DNA from: Nocardia africana NBRC 100379
GTDB taxonomy: Bacteria > Actinomycetota > Actinomycetes > Mycobacteriales > Mycobacteriaceae
DNA length: 64,000 nt
Direction: 5' to 3'
Assembly (NCBI RefSeq): GCF_001612635.1
Contig: NZ_BDAV01000007.1
Coordinates: 310,001 to 374,000, forward strand
Both the position numbers and the translations under genes were made by a program. The notes beneath the pieces are model-generated. The model was given only the letters and a program-made list of their open reading frames with translations. It was not told the DNA's origin and did not search any database. Below, one piece after another: positions 51,962-60,068 of the stretch. Each line of letters starts with the position of its first letter. The first letter of the stretch is position 1.

Positions 51962-53308
51962 CTACGGGCCGGCGACCGGGCTGAGGCAGCTGGCCGGCGG
52001 GTCGACGAAGATGCAGAGCGCGGGCGCGTGGGTGGGGCGGTAGTCGGCGGGGACGCCGCCCGCGGCGACGATCTGCGCGTAGGTGCCGACGGCGTCGGTG
52101 GGGCGGCGGGTGAGGGAGGGGTCGGTGCGCACGTCGACGGTGTAGAGGCCGAAACGCGGTGTGTAGCTGCCCCATTCGTAGTTGTCGGTGAGGCTCCAGT
52201 AGTTGTAGCCCATCACGTTCATCCCGTCGGCCTTGGCGCGTTGCAGCCAGTAGACGGTGTCGCGGAGGTGGTCGCTGCGGGTGTAACCGTCGCCGCGGGG
52301 CAGGCCGTTCTCCGTGGGCATGCCGTTCTCGACGATATACAGCGGCTTGCCCGGGAACCGGCGCGAATAGTGTTGCAGCGCATAGTAGATGCCCTCGGTG
52401 CGCAGCGGCATCTCCCAGATGCGCGGGCCGGGCAGGGACGGCATCGCGGAACCGGTGGCCCGTCCGATCGCGCTGTACAGCGACTGCGCCGGGTCGAATC
52501 CGAAGTAGTAGTCGACGCCGACGTAGTCGAGCCGGGCGCCGATCCGGTCCGCCAGCTCGCCGTTGACCTGGTCCTCCGCGCCCGCGACATAGCCGACATT
52601 GGCGGTGACCTGAGCCCCGGGCTGCTTCTGATGGATGTAGTCGTAGCTGGCGTTGTGCACGTCGACGATCCCGTTCAGCATCGCGCCGGCATCGGCGCCG
52701 GCCTCGCGAACCTCGTTCTGAATGTACGCGACGGGTTCGTTCACGGTGACCCACAACGGGTTCCGCGAGGAGTACCGATCGACGACGGCCCGCATGTTGG
52801 CCAGCCAGTCCCCCACCATGCCGGGATTGCGCCAGCCGCCCCGGTCCGCCTCCCAGCCCGGATACACCCAGTGGTCGAGGGTGATCATCGGCCGCATTCC
52901 GGCGCGCACGATGCTGTCGACGACCGAATCGTAGAAGCGAAACGCGTTGTCGTCCCACTTCCCGGGCGTGGGCTGCAGCCGCGCCCATTCGATCCCGACC
53001 CGGAACACCCGCATGCCCATATCGGCGGCCAGCCGGATGTCGGAGTCGTAGCGGTCGACGAAGTCGACCGAATCCTGCAGTGGTTCGTAGCCGGGGTTGC
53101 GAGCGATATAGCGAGTCCAGTTGCTGTCGGGGGAATGCCCTTCGGACTGGAAACCGGAACTTGCCACGCCCCAGAGGAAACCGGAGTCGAGCGACGAGAG
53201 CGCCGCCGCCCGCATCGGTGGGCCGGCCAGGGCCGGAGTGCCGGTCAGCAACACCGACGCAACAGCGACGAACACGGCCGAGACAGTGCGAAGAACCCGG
53301 GATCGCAT
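51962..53308 (-). CDS. Secreted family 1 glycoside hydrolase
   Basis: 448-residue GH1 enzyme with a Sec-type signal peptide (hydrophobic stretch VSAVFVAVASVLLTG, cleavage expected after ALA28). Catalytic residues are the acid/base Glu in TVNEPVAYI and the nucleophile Glu in LYIVENGMP; FLWGVASSGFQSEGHSPDSNWTRY at the start and GYNYWSLTDNYEWGSYTPRFGLYTVD at the end complete the family blocks. The C-terminus adds about 25 residues with two Cys. TACCCT lies 6 nt before the ATG (leaderless-type). Most GH1 enzymes are cytosolic, so export suggests use of an extracellular beta-glycoside. Confidence 0.92.
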   Translation of the reverse strand: MRSRVLRTVSAVFVAVASVLLTGTPALAGPPMRAAALSSLDSGFLWGVASSGFQSEGHSPDSNWTRYIARNPGYEPLQDSVDFVDRYDSDIRLAADMGMRVFRVGIEWARLQPTPGKWDDNAFRFYDSVVDSIVRAGMRPMITLDHWVYPGWEADRGGWRNPGMVGDWLANMRAVVDRYSSRNPLWVTVNEPVAYIQNEVREAGADAGAMLNGIVDVHNASYDYIHQKQPGAQVTANVGYVAGAEDQVNGELADRIGARLDYVGVDYYFGFDPAQSLYSAIGRATGSAMPSLPGPRIWEMPLRTEGIYYALQHYSRRFPGKPLYIVENGMPTENGLPRGDGYTRSDHLRDTVYWLQRAKADGMNVMGYNYWSLTDNYEWGSYTPRFGLYTVDVRTDPSLTRRPTDAVGTYAQIVAAGGVPADYRPTHAPALCIFVDPPASCLSPVAGP

Positions 53309-53314
53309 CAGGCC

Positions 53315-53320
53315 AGGGTA
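53315..53320 (-). promoter_or_regulatory. Leaderless-type -10 of the GH1 gene
   Basis: TACCCT (minus strand) ends 6 nt before the ATG at 53308, with no ribosome-binding site. Confidence 0.45.
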
Positions 53321-53395
53321 ACGAATACATCCTCTCCGCGCTGGTGATCGGTCACCACTACGTCACCGTCACAATGGTTTACGTCTGCGCACCAG

Positions 53396-53427
53396 CGACC
53401 CGCGAGCATCACACCGCTCGCGGGTCG
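53396..53427 (-). terminator. 12-bp hairpin downstream of the esterase gene
   Basis: CGACCCGCGAGC (53396-53407) and GCTCGCGGGTCG (53416-53427) form a perfect 12-bp stem with an 8-nt loop, 41 bp after the esterase stop and upstream of the GH1 promoter. Likely terminator. Confidence 0.7.
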
Positions 53428-53468
53428 TACCGCACCGGGCAGCGGTCAGCGGCCCGGTTCCGGGCTGG

Positions 53469-54395
53469 TCAGATCGCTTTCTCTGCCAGGCGGTCCGCGA
53501 CCCACATGTCGATCTCCCGCAGCGCGGCCGCGGCCATACCCGTGGAGCGAGCGGTGAAGGCGTGTGTGGACTCGGGGTAGACGCGGACGTCGACATCGTT
53601 GACCGCGGCGGAGAGCCGGGCGGCCAGCGCGAGATTGTCGTCGAGAAGGATGTCGAGCTGCCCGACCACCAGCAGCGCCGGCGGCAGGTCGGCGAGGTTT
53701 CCGTAGAGAGGAGAGATGTCGGGATCGGTACGGTCCACGACGTGGCCGGCATAGGCTTCGATGAAATAGTCGTCGGCGTACAGCTTGCCCCCGGGAGATC
53801 GCCCGCTCAGGTCGTAGGCGCCGTACTGCAGGACGGCCCCTACGCACCGATCGGCCAGTCCCCGATCTCGCAGACGCAGCAGCGTGGTCACAGCCAGAGT
53901 GGCTCCCGCCGATGCTCCGCCGACGACGAATGCGGTTGTGCCGAACAACGATTCCGCCCGTTCCACGAGCCACAGCGCCGCGGTGTCGCAATCGTCGGGT
54001 GCGGCGGGCCAGGGATGTTCGGGTGCCAGTCGATAGTCGACGCTCACCACTGCCACGCCGAGCGTGTCGGCCAGCACGGCGTTGCGCGCATCACCGCTCG
54101 CCGCCGAGCCGAGATAGAAACCGCCGGCGTGAATATCGAGGTACGCGCCGCGAATCTCGGTGTCCCGGGGAACGGTGATCCGCACCGGAACTCGATGACC
54201 ACCGACTTCGGCGATGTGCTCGGTGGCCCTGGCGCCCGACGCCGCGCGGGACGCGGTATGTCTCGCCCGAACCCGCAGCAATTCCTCGAAATCGGCAGGT
54301 CCCGCAACCGCTTTCGAGGCGGCGTTGAACTGCCGGCTCTCCTCGACATGCGCATCGAGTTTCGCATCGATCAGCCACTTCAGTCCGATTTCCAT
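53469..54395 (-). CDS. HSL-type alpha/beta hydrolase (esterase)
   Basis: 308-residue hormone-sensitive-lipase-family esterase. The oxyanion motif is DIHAGGFYLGS (an HAGG variant of HGGG), the nucleophile elbow is VVGGASAGATLA (Ser about 164), followed by the acid in GQLDILLDD and the catalytic His in YPESTHAF. GAGGAGG before the ATG at 54395 fixes the start. No signal peptide. Short-chain esters are the usual substrates. A 19-bp palindrome 68 bp upstream may be its operator. Confidence 0.88.
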   Translation of the reverse strand: MEIGLKWLIDAKLDAHVEESRQFNAASKAVAGPADFEELLRVRARHTASRAASGARATEHIAEVGGHRVPVRITVPRDTEIRGAYLDIHAGGFYLGSAASGDARNAVLADTLGVAVVSVDYRLAPEHPWPAAPDDCDTAALWLVERAESLFGTTAFVVGGASAGATLAVTTLLRLRDRGLADRCVGAVLQYGAYDLSGRSPGGKLYADDYFIEAYAGHVVDRTDPDISPLYGNLADLPPALLVVGQLDILLDDNLALAARLSAAVNDVDVRVYPESTHAFTARSTGMAAAALREIDMWVADRLAEKAI

Positions 54396-54462
54396 AGTCC
54401 TCCTCATGGACGCGCATACCCTGCGGCACCGATTGGCGGCCGCCTCGGCACACATCGTTTTC

Positions 54463-54481
54463 GAACAACCTCATGTTGTTC
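54463..54481 (-). promoter_or_regulatory. 19-bp palindrome upstream of the esterase gene
   Basis: GAACAAC-CTCAT-GTTGTTC is a perfect inverted repeat with 7-bp arms. A second palindrome, CAACCATTGGTTG, lies at 54541-54553. Both are in the gap before the esterase start and are typical of TetR-type operators; no regulator gene is adjacent. Confidence 0.5.
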
Positions 54482-54725
54482 ACCCGGATGCAATCAGGGA
54501 GAGGAGACCCGGATCAAACAACCGGATGCGCCGGTACGCACAACCATTGGTTGAACATGCAGCTGAGCGGTTCACAACTACTCGTCCCAGCCTGCTCGGG
54601 TTCCCACCACATTCAGGCTGTCGCCGGCCACTCCCGTTGTCCCACCACGCTCAGGCGAACCTGCGGGCATTCGCACTGCGACGACCACCGTGCGCGCGCA
54701 ACGCCGGTTCCGGCAGACTGGGCGG

Positions 54726-55289
54726 ATGGCACATTCCGCCACGTACCGCCCCACGCCTGCCGATCTCGCCGCCGCGAAGGACCGGACCATTCCCGATCTG
54801 GTGGCACCCGACCTGCGGGTGCTGTTCTGCGGTATCAATCCGGGACTGTGGTCGGGCGCGACCGGCCACCATTTCGCCCGCCCCGGAAACCGCTTCTGGC
54901 CCGCGCTGTTCCGGTCCGGTTTCACACCGCGCCTCTTCCGTCCCGACGAGCAGAAGGAACTGCTCGAACTCGGGATCGGCATCACCAATGTCGCCGCACG
55001 AACGACGGCGAAGGCCGACGAACTCACGGCCGAGGAATTGCGCGAGGGCGGCCGCGCGCTCGCCGAGCGAGTCCGGCACTACCGCCCACGCGTCCTGGCC
55101 GTCCTCGGCCTGGGCGCCTACCGCACCGCATTCGGCCGCCCGCGAACCACGGTCGGTCGCCAACCCGAAACCCTCGGCACCACCCAGATCTGGGTGCTCC
55201 CCAACCCGAGCGGCCTCAACGCCCACTACACCCTCGACGCCCTGGCCGCCGAATTCCGTACCTTGCGAGAAGCGACCGAAACCGGCTGA
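54726..55289 (+). CDS. mug: G/U mismatch-specific uracil-DNA glycosylase
   Basis: 187-residue Mug/TDG-type glycosylase. Active-site motif GINPG in VLFCGINPGLWSGATGHHFARPGNRFW (about residues 35-58), with the second motif NPSGLN near residue 160. It removes uracil or thymine opposite G in DNA repair. The start ATG at 54726 is preceded 6 nt upstream by CAGACT, again resembling a leaderless promoter. An in-frame ATG at 54690 would add twelve residues. Confidence 0.92.
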   Translation: MAHSATYRPTPADLAAAKDRTIPDLVAPDLRVLFCGINPGLWSGATGHHFARPGNRFWPALFRSGFTPRLFRPDEQKELLELGIGITNVAARTTAKADELTAEELREGGRALAERVRHYRPRVLAVLGLGAYRTAFGRPRTTVGRQPETLGTTQIWVLPNPSGLNAHYTLDALAAEFRTLREATETG

Positions 55290-55347
55290 GGTAGGGGTTT
55301 CGCTGCCACCCCGGTCGAGCACGGCGGCACCATTCACGGGCGAATTG

Positions 55348-56577
55348 TCACCCGATCCGAACGACTCGTGCCCAGTCGGGCGGCCGTGCCGGAACGTAAT
55401 CCGGATCGGCTTCGTTCCACGGCCGCTCCCGCCCCAGCAAGCCCAGGACCGTCCGGCACGCGGGCCGGGCCGCCGGCCACGGCGTGTGACCGTCGGTCAG
55501 GACCACGATCACGTCCGGACGGGCTTGCCCGCGTAGCGCTTCGGCGAACCCCGCGCGCAGATCCGTGCCCCCGCCACCGACCAGCTCGATACCGTCCGCG
55601 CGGCACAGGGGCTGCGCGATCCGAGCCGCGGCGTCGCACGACAGGACCCTGACGAGATCGCGTCGACCGCCCACGGCACGCAAGATCGCCAGCGTTTCCA
55701 GCAGGGCGCTGCCCAGTTCCGCGTCGCTGACCGACCCCGAGGTGTCGATGACCACACTGACCCGCGGCGGGGTGTGCCGCAGACTCGGTAGCACCACGCC
55801 GGGCACTGCGGTTGATCGCCGAGCCGGCCGGCCATAGGTGTAGTCGTCGCCGGCGCCGGACGCCGAGACCGCGGAGTGGATGGCCCCGCGCAGCAGGTCG
55901 CGCCACGGCTGCGGCGGATGCAATGCCTCCTCCGCCCAGCGCCGCCATCCTCGGGGCGCGTTACCCGGGCGACCGTCGATGCCCTGCGCCACGCGGAACC
56001 GGACCGCGTCGCGTTCCTGATCGCTGAGGCCGTTCGCACCGTCCGGCCCGTACTCCCATGCGCGGTCCCGTCCGTCGGCACCGCTGCCGCAATCCAGCCA
56101 GGCCATATCCTGTGTGTGGCACCCCAAGCGGAATTGACACAGATAGTCCTCCATCAGTTCACCGCTGCGCAGTCCCAGACTTGCCGGTACGACAGCGCCT
56201 TCGGGCTGAACCAATCCGTCACCGAACGCGTCGTCGTTGATCTCGGCGTCCGCGGCGATATTCATGCGCAGTCGTTCCGCAGGACCGGTCAGCTCGTGCT
56301 CGCGAGCGAATCGGTCACTGCGCCCGTGATGGTCACGCAGCAGATGCGAAACCTCGTGTACCAGAATCGAAGCCAGTTCCTCCACCGTGGTGCGGTCGAC
56401 GAACACCGGCGATACGTAACACCGCCAATACCGGTCCACACCCATCGTCGGCACCTCGCGCGACTCGACGAGGTGCAGCGCGTACAGGGCGGTGGCCAGA
56501 TAGGGGCGGGCCCGCGCGGCCAGCAGGCGGGCGGCGCAGAGCTTGTCGAAATCCACGACCGTGGCCCCGGCCGTCAT
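55348..56577 (-). CDS. VWA-like protein with N-terminal metallopeptidase-like domain (DUF2201)
   Basis: 409-residue protein with two parts: an N-terminal zinc-peptidase-like region containing ELASILVHEVSHLLRDHHGR (HExxH at about 80-84, with a further His in LLRDHH), and a C-terminal VWA-like domain (about 270-409) with a MIDAS-type VVIDTSGSVSDAELG (D-x-S-x-S), GGGTDLRAGF and VVLTDGHTPWP. Family DUF2201. The start overlaps the stop of the MoxR-type ATPase by four bases. Such pairs act as chaperone/metal-insertion or stress systems; here the target is unknown. Confidence 0.88.
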   Translation of the reverse strand: MTAGATVVDFDKLCAARLLAARARPYLATALYALHLVESREVPTMGVDRYWRCYVSPVFVDRTTVEELASILVHEVSHLLRDHHGRSDRFAREHELTGPAERLRMNIAADAEINDDAFGDGLVQPEGAVVPASLGLRSGELMEDYLCQFRLGCHTQDMAWLDCGSGADGRDRAWEYGPDGANGLSDQERDAVRFRVAQGIDGRPGNAPRGWRRWAEEALHPPQPWRDLLRGAIHSAVSASGAGDDYTYGRPARRSTAVPGVVLPSLRHTPPRVSVVIDTSGSVSDAELGSALLETLAILRAVGGRRDLVRVLSCDAAARIAQPLCRADGIELVGGGGTDLRAGFAEALRGQARPDVIVVLTDGHTPWPAARPACRTVLGLLGRERPWNEADPDYVPARPPDWARVVRIG

Positions 56578-57812
56578 CGTCCGGCCTGCGCGGCAACGCG
56601 TTCCGCGGCGCGATCCGCCTGTCGGGACACCGACACCATTCCGGCGAGTTGCTCGATCGATGCCGGTATCTCCCACTGGTCGCGACGCAGTGCGGCAAGA
56701 GTGGTGGCGGGAACGACCACCAGATCCGGTGCTCCGGTCTCGACGGCCTTCGCCAGCAGCGCCCAGGCCGCGTCCCAGCGCGACTTCTCCGGTTGCCGCC
56801 GGACCGCCGCCACCACGGCGTCGAGCACCGCTTGGCGCAGGTCGCCGCGTTCCGGCAGGCGGGCGGCACCCGGATCGGCGAGTAGTTGCTCGGGGTCGGG
56901 AAGGTCCATCCGGTCGATGCTGGTCAGCAGTTCGAAGCCGGGGCCGTCACCGACGGTCCCACGGACCAGCAGCGAAACCACATCCCGGCCGACGCCGGCC
57001 GCGGTCGCGAAGGCGATCAGTCGCAGTGTCATGTCCCAGCTGCGCGGCGACGGCCAGGCGCCGCCCCGGCGTGCCTCACCGCTGGGCATCCGATGCACCA
57101 GCGCGGGCCGGGCCGCGAGCAGCCCGCACACCGCGCGCCGCGCGAAAGCGACTGCCTCCGGGAACTTTTCGGGGTCCAGCGTGGGCAGACTCGCGCGGGG
57201 CCAGACTCCGCCCAGTCCGCGCACGACCACATCGGGGTCGTGAGTCCAGGTGAGATGGACGAATCGGTTGGCCAGCGGCGGGCTCAATTCCCAGCCGTCC
57301 GCCGCCGAGGAGCGCGGGTTGGCGGCAGCGACGATGCGGACACCGGCCGGCAGCCGCAGCGCGCCGATCCGGCGTTCCAGGACGAGCCGCAGCAGCGCCG
57401 CTTGCACCGCGGGAGGTGCGGTCGACAGCTCGTCCAGGAAGAGCAACCCCCGACCGGCGCGCACGAGCCGTACCGCCCAATCCGGCGGAGCGAGCGGCAC
57501 ACCGTGTGCCGCGGGATCCTCGCCGACGACAGGCAGGCCCGAGAAGTCGGACGGCTCGTGCACACTCGCGATCACGGTGGTCAGCGGCAGGTCCAAGGTT
57601 TCGGAGAGCTGTGTCAGGGCCGCGGTCTTCCCGATTCCGGGTTCGCCCCATAGGAGCACCGGAAGATCGGCGGCCACGGCTAAGGTCAGCGCCTCCAGTT
57701 GGATGTCGGAGCGCGGCTCGGTGGTCGCCTCGTTCACCAGGGTCAACAGTTCAGCGGCGGCGTCGAGGCGGGCGGCGCCGACCCGTGCCGTGGTGGAAAC
57801 AGGTGTGGTCAT
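56574..57812 (-). CDS. MoxR-type AAA+ ATPase
   Basis: 412-residue AAA+ ATPase. Walker A is LLWGEPGIGKTAALTQL (about residues 52-68), Walker B is GRGLLFLDELSTAPPAVQAALLRLVLERR, sensor 1 is VAAANPRSSAADGWELSPPLANRFVHL with the arginine finger region. The start at 57812 has an AAGGTG site; a GTG at 57848 is possible. Flanked by the DUF2201 gene (overlap) and an unknown 462-residue gene 44 bp upstream, all in the same direction: a MoxR-VWA operon. Confidence 0.9.
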   Translation of the reverse strand: MTTPVSTTARVGAARLDAAAELLTLVNEATTEPRSDIQLEALTLAVAADLPVLLWGEPGIGKTAALTQLSETLDLPLTTVIASVHEPSDFSGLPVVGEDPAAHGVPLAPPDWAVRLVRAGRGLLFLDELSTAPPAVQAALLRLVLERRIGALRLPAGVRIVAAANPRSSAADGWELSPPLANRFVHLTWTHDPDVVVRGLGGVWPRASLPTLDPEKFPEAVAFARRAVCGLLAARPALVHRMPSGEARRGGAWPSPRSWDMTLRLIAFATAAGVGRDVVSLLVRGTVGDGPGFELLTSIDRMDLPDPEQLLADPGAARLPERGDLRQAVLDAVVAAVRRQPEKSRWDAAWALLAKAVETGAPDLVVVPATTLAALRRDQWEIPASIEQLAGMVSVSRQADRAAERVAAQAGR

Positions 57813-57856
57813 GGATGAATCACCTTCGGGGTCAAAAGTATTGGGCACCTGTGCGG

Positions 57857-59245
57857 TCAGCGCGACATCGCGTGCCGCGGATGGGTGCGGTAGGAGGGCG
57901 TGCGCCGTTTCGCCGGCAGAGGCGGCTCAGCGGGATCGGACAGCGGGGTGCGGAATTGCCGGTACGTGCTCTCCCGCTGTGCAGCCGCCTCCAGTTCGTC
58001 TCGCAACGCACCCGCACGCAACCGTGCCTCGGGGCCGAGCAGGTTCTCGACGACCGCCAAAGCACCGGCGATATCTCCGTGACGCAACCGCTCCCGGACG
58101 CCGGCAAGGCAATCCGGCCGGCGGTGCGCCCGGTCGATCGCTTGCAGGCAGGGCAGCGGTGTGCCGGACAGTGCGACGAGCAGTTCCTCTCGCCGGATCT
58201 CGGCCGGGCTGTGATCGAGCGCGGTCAGCTCACCGTCCACCAGTGCGATGCGGTGCTGCTCTCCCCGGCACAGCACCAGGTGCGGACCACCGTGCCGCTC
58301 CGCGGCGAATGATGTGGCCGCCGGGGAGAACTCCGGTACAAGCGCCGAAGCGACCAGCGGATGAAGACGATCGGCCGTGATCGCACCGGCACGCAACAGT
58401 GCCAGATCGGGAAGGACCCAGGTCGCCGCATACGGCAGGACCGGGAGCGCGGGCACGGCGCCACGCGGGTATTCCTTCGTGAGCCGCAGCGCGGGAGGAT
58501 CCCCTTGATACTCGAGGATCACCCGATGTCGCGCGCCGAATCGCACCAGCAGTGGTCCGCGCCGATATCCGTCGGCGCACAGCAGCAACTCCGCCTCGGC
58601 TGCCCACCGATCGACAGCACTCCCCGGCGGGGCGAGCTCCGCGACCCCGCGCTCCGTTTGGCCGGTGCCGGCTGTTCGGCCTGTCCCGCAACGTATTCCG
58701 AGTTCACCGGCTCGGCGCGCATCCCAGAGGTGACGGTGCAGGTCGAATCGGAAACGGCGGTTGGGGCGAGGATGCGGATGCGAGCCGATACCCCCGCCCG
58801 GGCAGGATTCGTCCCACATCGCCAAGCTGATGCGTTGCCCGGAGTCCGCCCAGGCCGGGGCGGTGCGGACGACGAGATGCACGAAACGTGCTCTGGGACA
58901 TCGTTTTCCGTGCTCTCCAGTGGGGTACCGAGCCAGCGTCGTCGTGAGGCCGGGCCGTAACAAGCCATCGGAGGCGACCCTCGGCATATGCCAGCGCAGC
59001 AGATCCGGCGCGAGATGCCGCAGATCGCCCAGCACTCGGGCGGCGAGTTCGCTGCCGTGGGTACGTGCCAGTGCGTGTGGATCCACATCGACATCGACGC
59101 CGGCCGCGGCACATGCTCCGGCCCAGTCCCCGGCACGACGCCGGGTCGTCGCGGTCTCGATCATGGAGGGCGGTACGGCGAACTCGCGTATCCGCAGCCA
59201 GAAGGGAATTCGGGAATCGTTCCCGTTCGCGGTCACAGGGTGCAT
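57857..59245 (-). CDS. Uncharacterised 462-residue protein of the MoxR/VWA cassette
   Basis: 462-residue soluble protein with no family I recognise. N-terminus WLRIREFAVPPSMIETATTRRRAGDWAGACAAAGVDVDVDPHALARTHG is helical and similar to the start of proteins that accompany MoxR/DUF2201 pairs in Streptomyces-like genomes. The C-terminal 70 residues (GDIAGALAVVENLLGPEARLRAGALRDELEAAAQRESTYR) look helical. It lies 44 bp upstream of the ATPase gene and abuts the GtrA stop. The ATG at 59245 has AGGTGAG upstream; a GTG at 59251 is possible. Likely substrate or adaptor of the ATPase. Confidence 0.72.
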   Translation of the reverse strand: MHPVTANGNDSRIPFWLRIREFAVPPSMIETATTRRRAGDWAGACAAAGVDVDVDPHALARTHGSELAARVLGDLRHLAPDLLRWHMPRVASDGLLRPGLTTTLARYPTGEHGKRCPRARFVHLVVRTAPAWADSGQRISLAMWDESCPGGGIGSHPHPRPNRRFRFDLHRHLWDARRAGELGIRCGTGRTAGTGQTERGVAELAPPGSAVDRWAAEAELLLCADGYRRGPLLVRFGARHRVILEYQGDPPALRLTKEYPRGAVPALPVLPYAATWVLPDLALLRAGAITADRLHPLVASALVPEFSPAATSFAAERHGGPHLVLCRGEQHRIALVDGELTALDHSPAEIRREELLVALSGTPLPCLQAIDRAHRRPDCLAGVRERLRHGDIAGALAVVENLLGPEARLRAGALRDELEAAAQRESTYRQFRTPLSDPAEPPLPAKRRTPSYRTHPRHAMSR

Positions 59246-59251
59246 CAGCAC

Positions 59252-59854
59252 TCACCTGGCGCGAACGAGACCCCCAATCCTGTGTCGAAATGAGTCATCA
59301 TCGCGGTCGATGATACCCCCTCCGGAGAAGACGAAGCCACGCAGTGCCAGGAACCGCATACCGCCGACCGCGCCCGTGACGGCGAGGACGGCGCTCGCCT
59401 GTGCCAGGTCGCCGAGGCCGGGTGCCCAGAACCGGAGTCCGGCGAGTGCTGCCGTGCTGATCACCACCCCGATGAGCGCCAGGCCGCCGCCCTCCCACTG
59501 CGCGGTGAACCAGCCGACGCGGCCGGCCGCTCGGAAGGTGAGCCGACGGTGCATGTCGTTCGCGATCGCTGTACTGACCAGTGAGCCGGCGATATTCGCG
59601 ACCAGCGGGCCGAGTCCGCTCATGCCCAGGAACAGCAGGGCGTAGGCGATATTGGCGGCGCCACCGACCAGGGCGAAGCGGATCAACTGGGCGACGGCGT
59701 GATCACTTCGCAGATACTGCCATCCGCGATCGAGCCACCGCGAGCGCACCGTCTGCGGAAGCCCGGCACCGAGGGGCGGATCGGAACGCCCGGTGAAGGG
59801 CGTGTCCCACACGGCATTCCGCGCTCCGAAGGTGGCAAGTGCTCCGCTGTTCAT
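59252..59854 (-). CDS. GtrA-family membrane protein
   Basis: 200-residue GtrA-family protein with four helices (QLIRFALVGGAANIAYALLFLGMSGLG; LVANIAGSLVSTAIANDMHRRLTFR; GGGLALIGVVISTAALAGLRFW; SAVLAVTGAVGGMRFLALRGFVF). The block VSTAIANDMHRRLTF is the family signature. GtrA-like proteins are flippases or helpers for polyprenyl-linked sugars. An N-terminal extension of about 60 residues is longer than usual. It is the first gene of the strand segment ending in the MoxR cassette, but separate function is likely. Confidence 0.85.
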   Translation of the reverse strand: MNSGALATFGARNAVWDTPFTGRSDPPLGAGLPQTVRSRWLDRGWQYLRSDHAVAQLIRFALVGGAANIAYALLFLGMSGLGPLVANIAGSLVSTAIANDMHRRLTFRAAGRVGWFTAQWEGGGLALIGVVISTAALAGLRFWAPGLGDLAQASAVLAVTGAVGGMRFLALRGFVFSGGGIIDRDDDSFRHRIGGLVRAR

Positions 59855-59936
59855 GGAAACACTGTCTTCCACGCCGCTGTCACCGGACTGACGTCGCGCT
59901 GACACGGTCCTTACACCTGATTCAAGTCGTACAGCT

Positions 59937-59953
59937 CGGCGTGCGGACCTCTC
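59937..59953 (-). promoter_or_regulatory. Shared 17-bp element, copy 1
   Basis: CGGCGTGCGGACCTCTC lies about 85 bp upstream of the GtrA start. A 15/17 match (CGGTGTACGGACCTCTC) occurs at 61838-61854 upstream of the small secreted protein gene, same orientation. It may be a common regulatory site; function unproven. Confidence 0.4.
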
Positions 59954-60056
59954 CGGGTTGAGTCGCGCCCAGTCGCCGATCAGATTGTCGTCGGCGCGCC
60001 CAGGTCCCGCAGACTGATTTGGCGCGCCGCCGGAATGCGCTGTGCGCAAAAGCTAT

Positions 60057-60062
60057 TAGAGT
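60057..60062 (+). promoter_or_regulatory. Leaderless-type -10 of the MATE gene
   Basis: TAGAGT ends 6 nt before the ATG at 60069, preceded by an AT-rich AAAAGCTAT stretch, with no ribosome-binding site. Confidence 0.5.
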
Positions 60063-60068
60063 CGCTCC

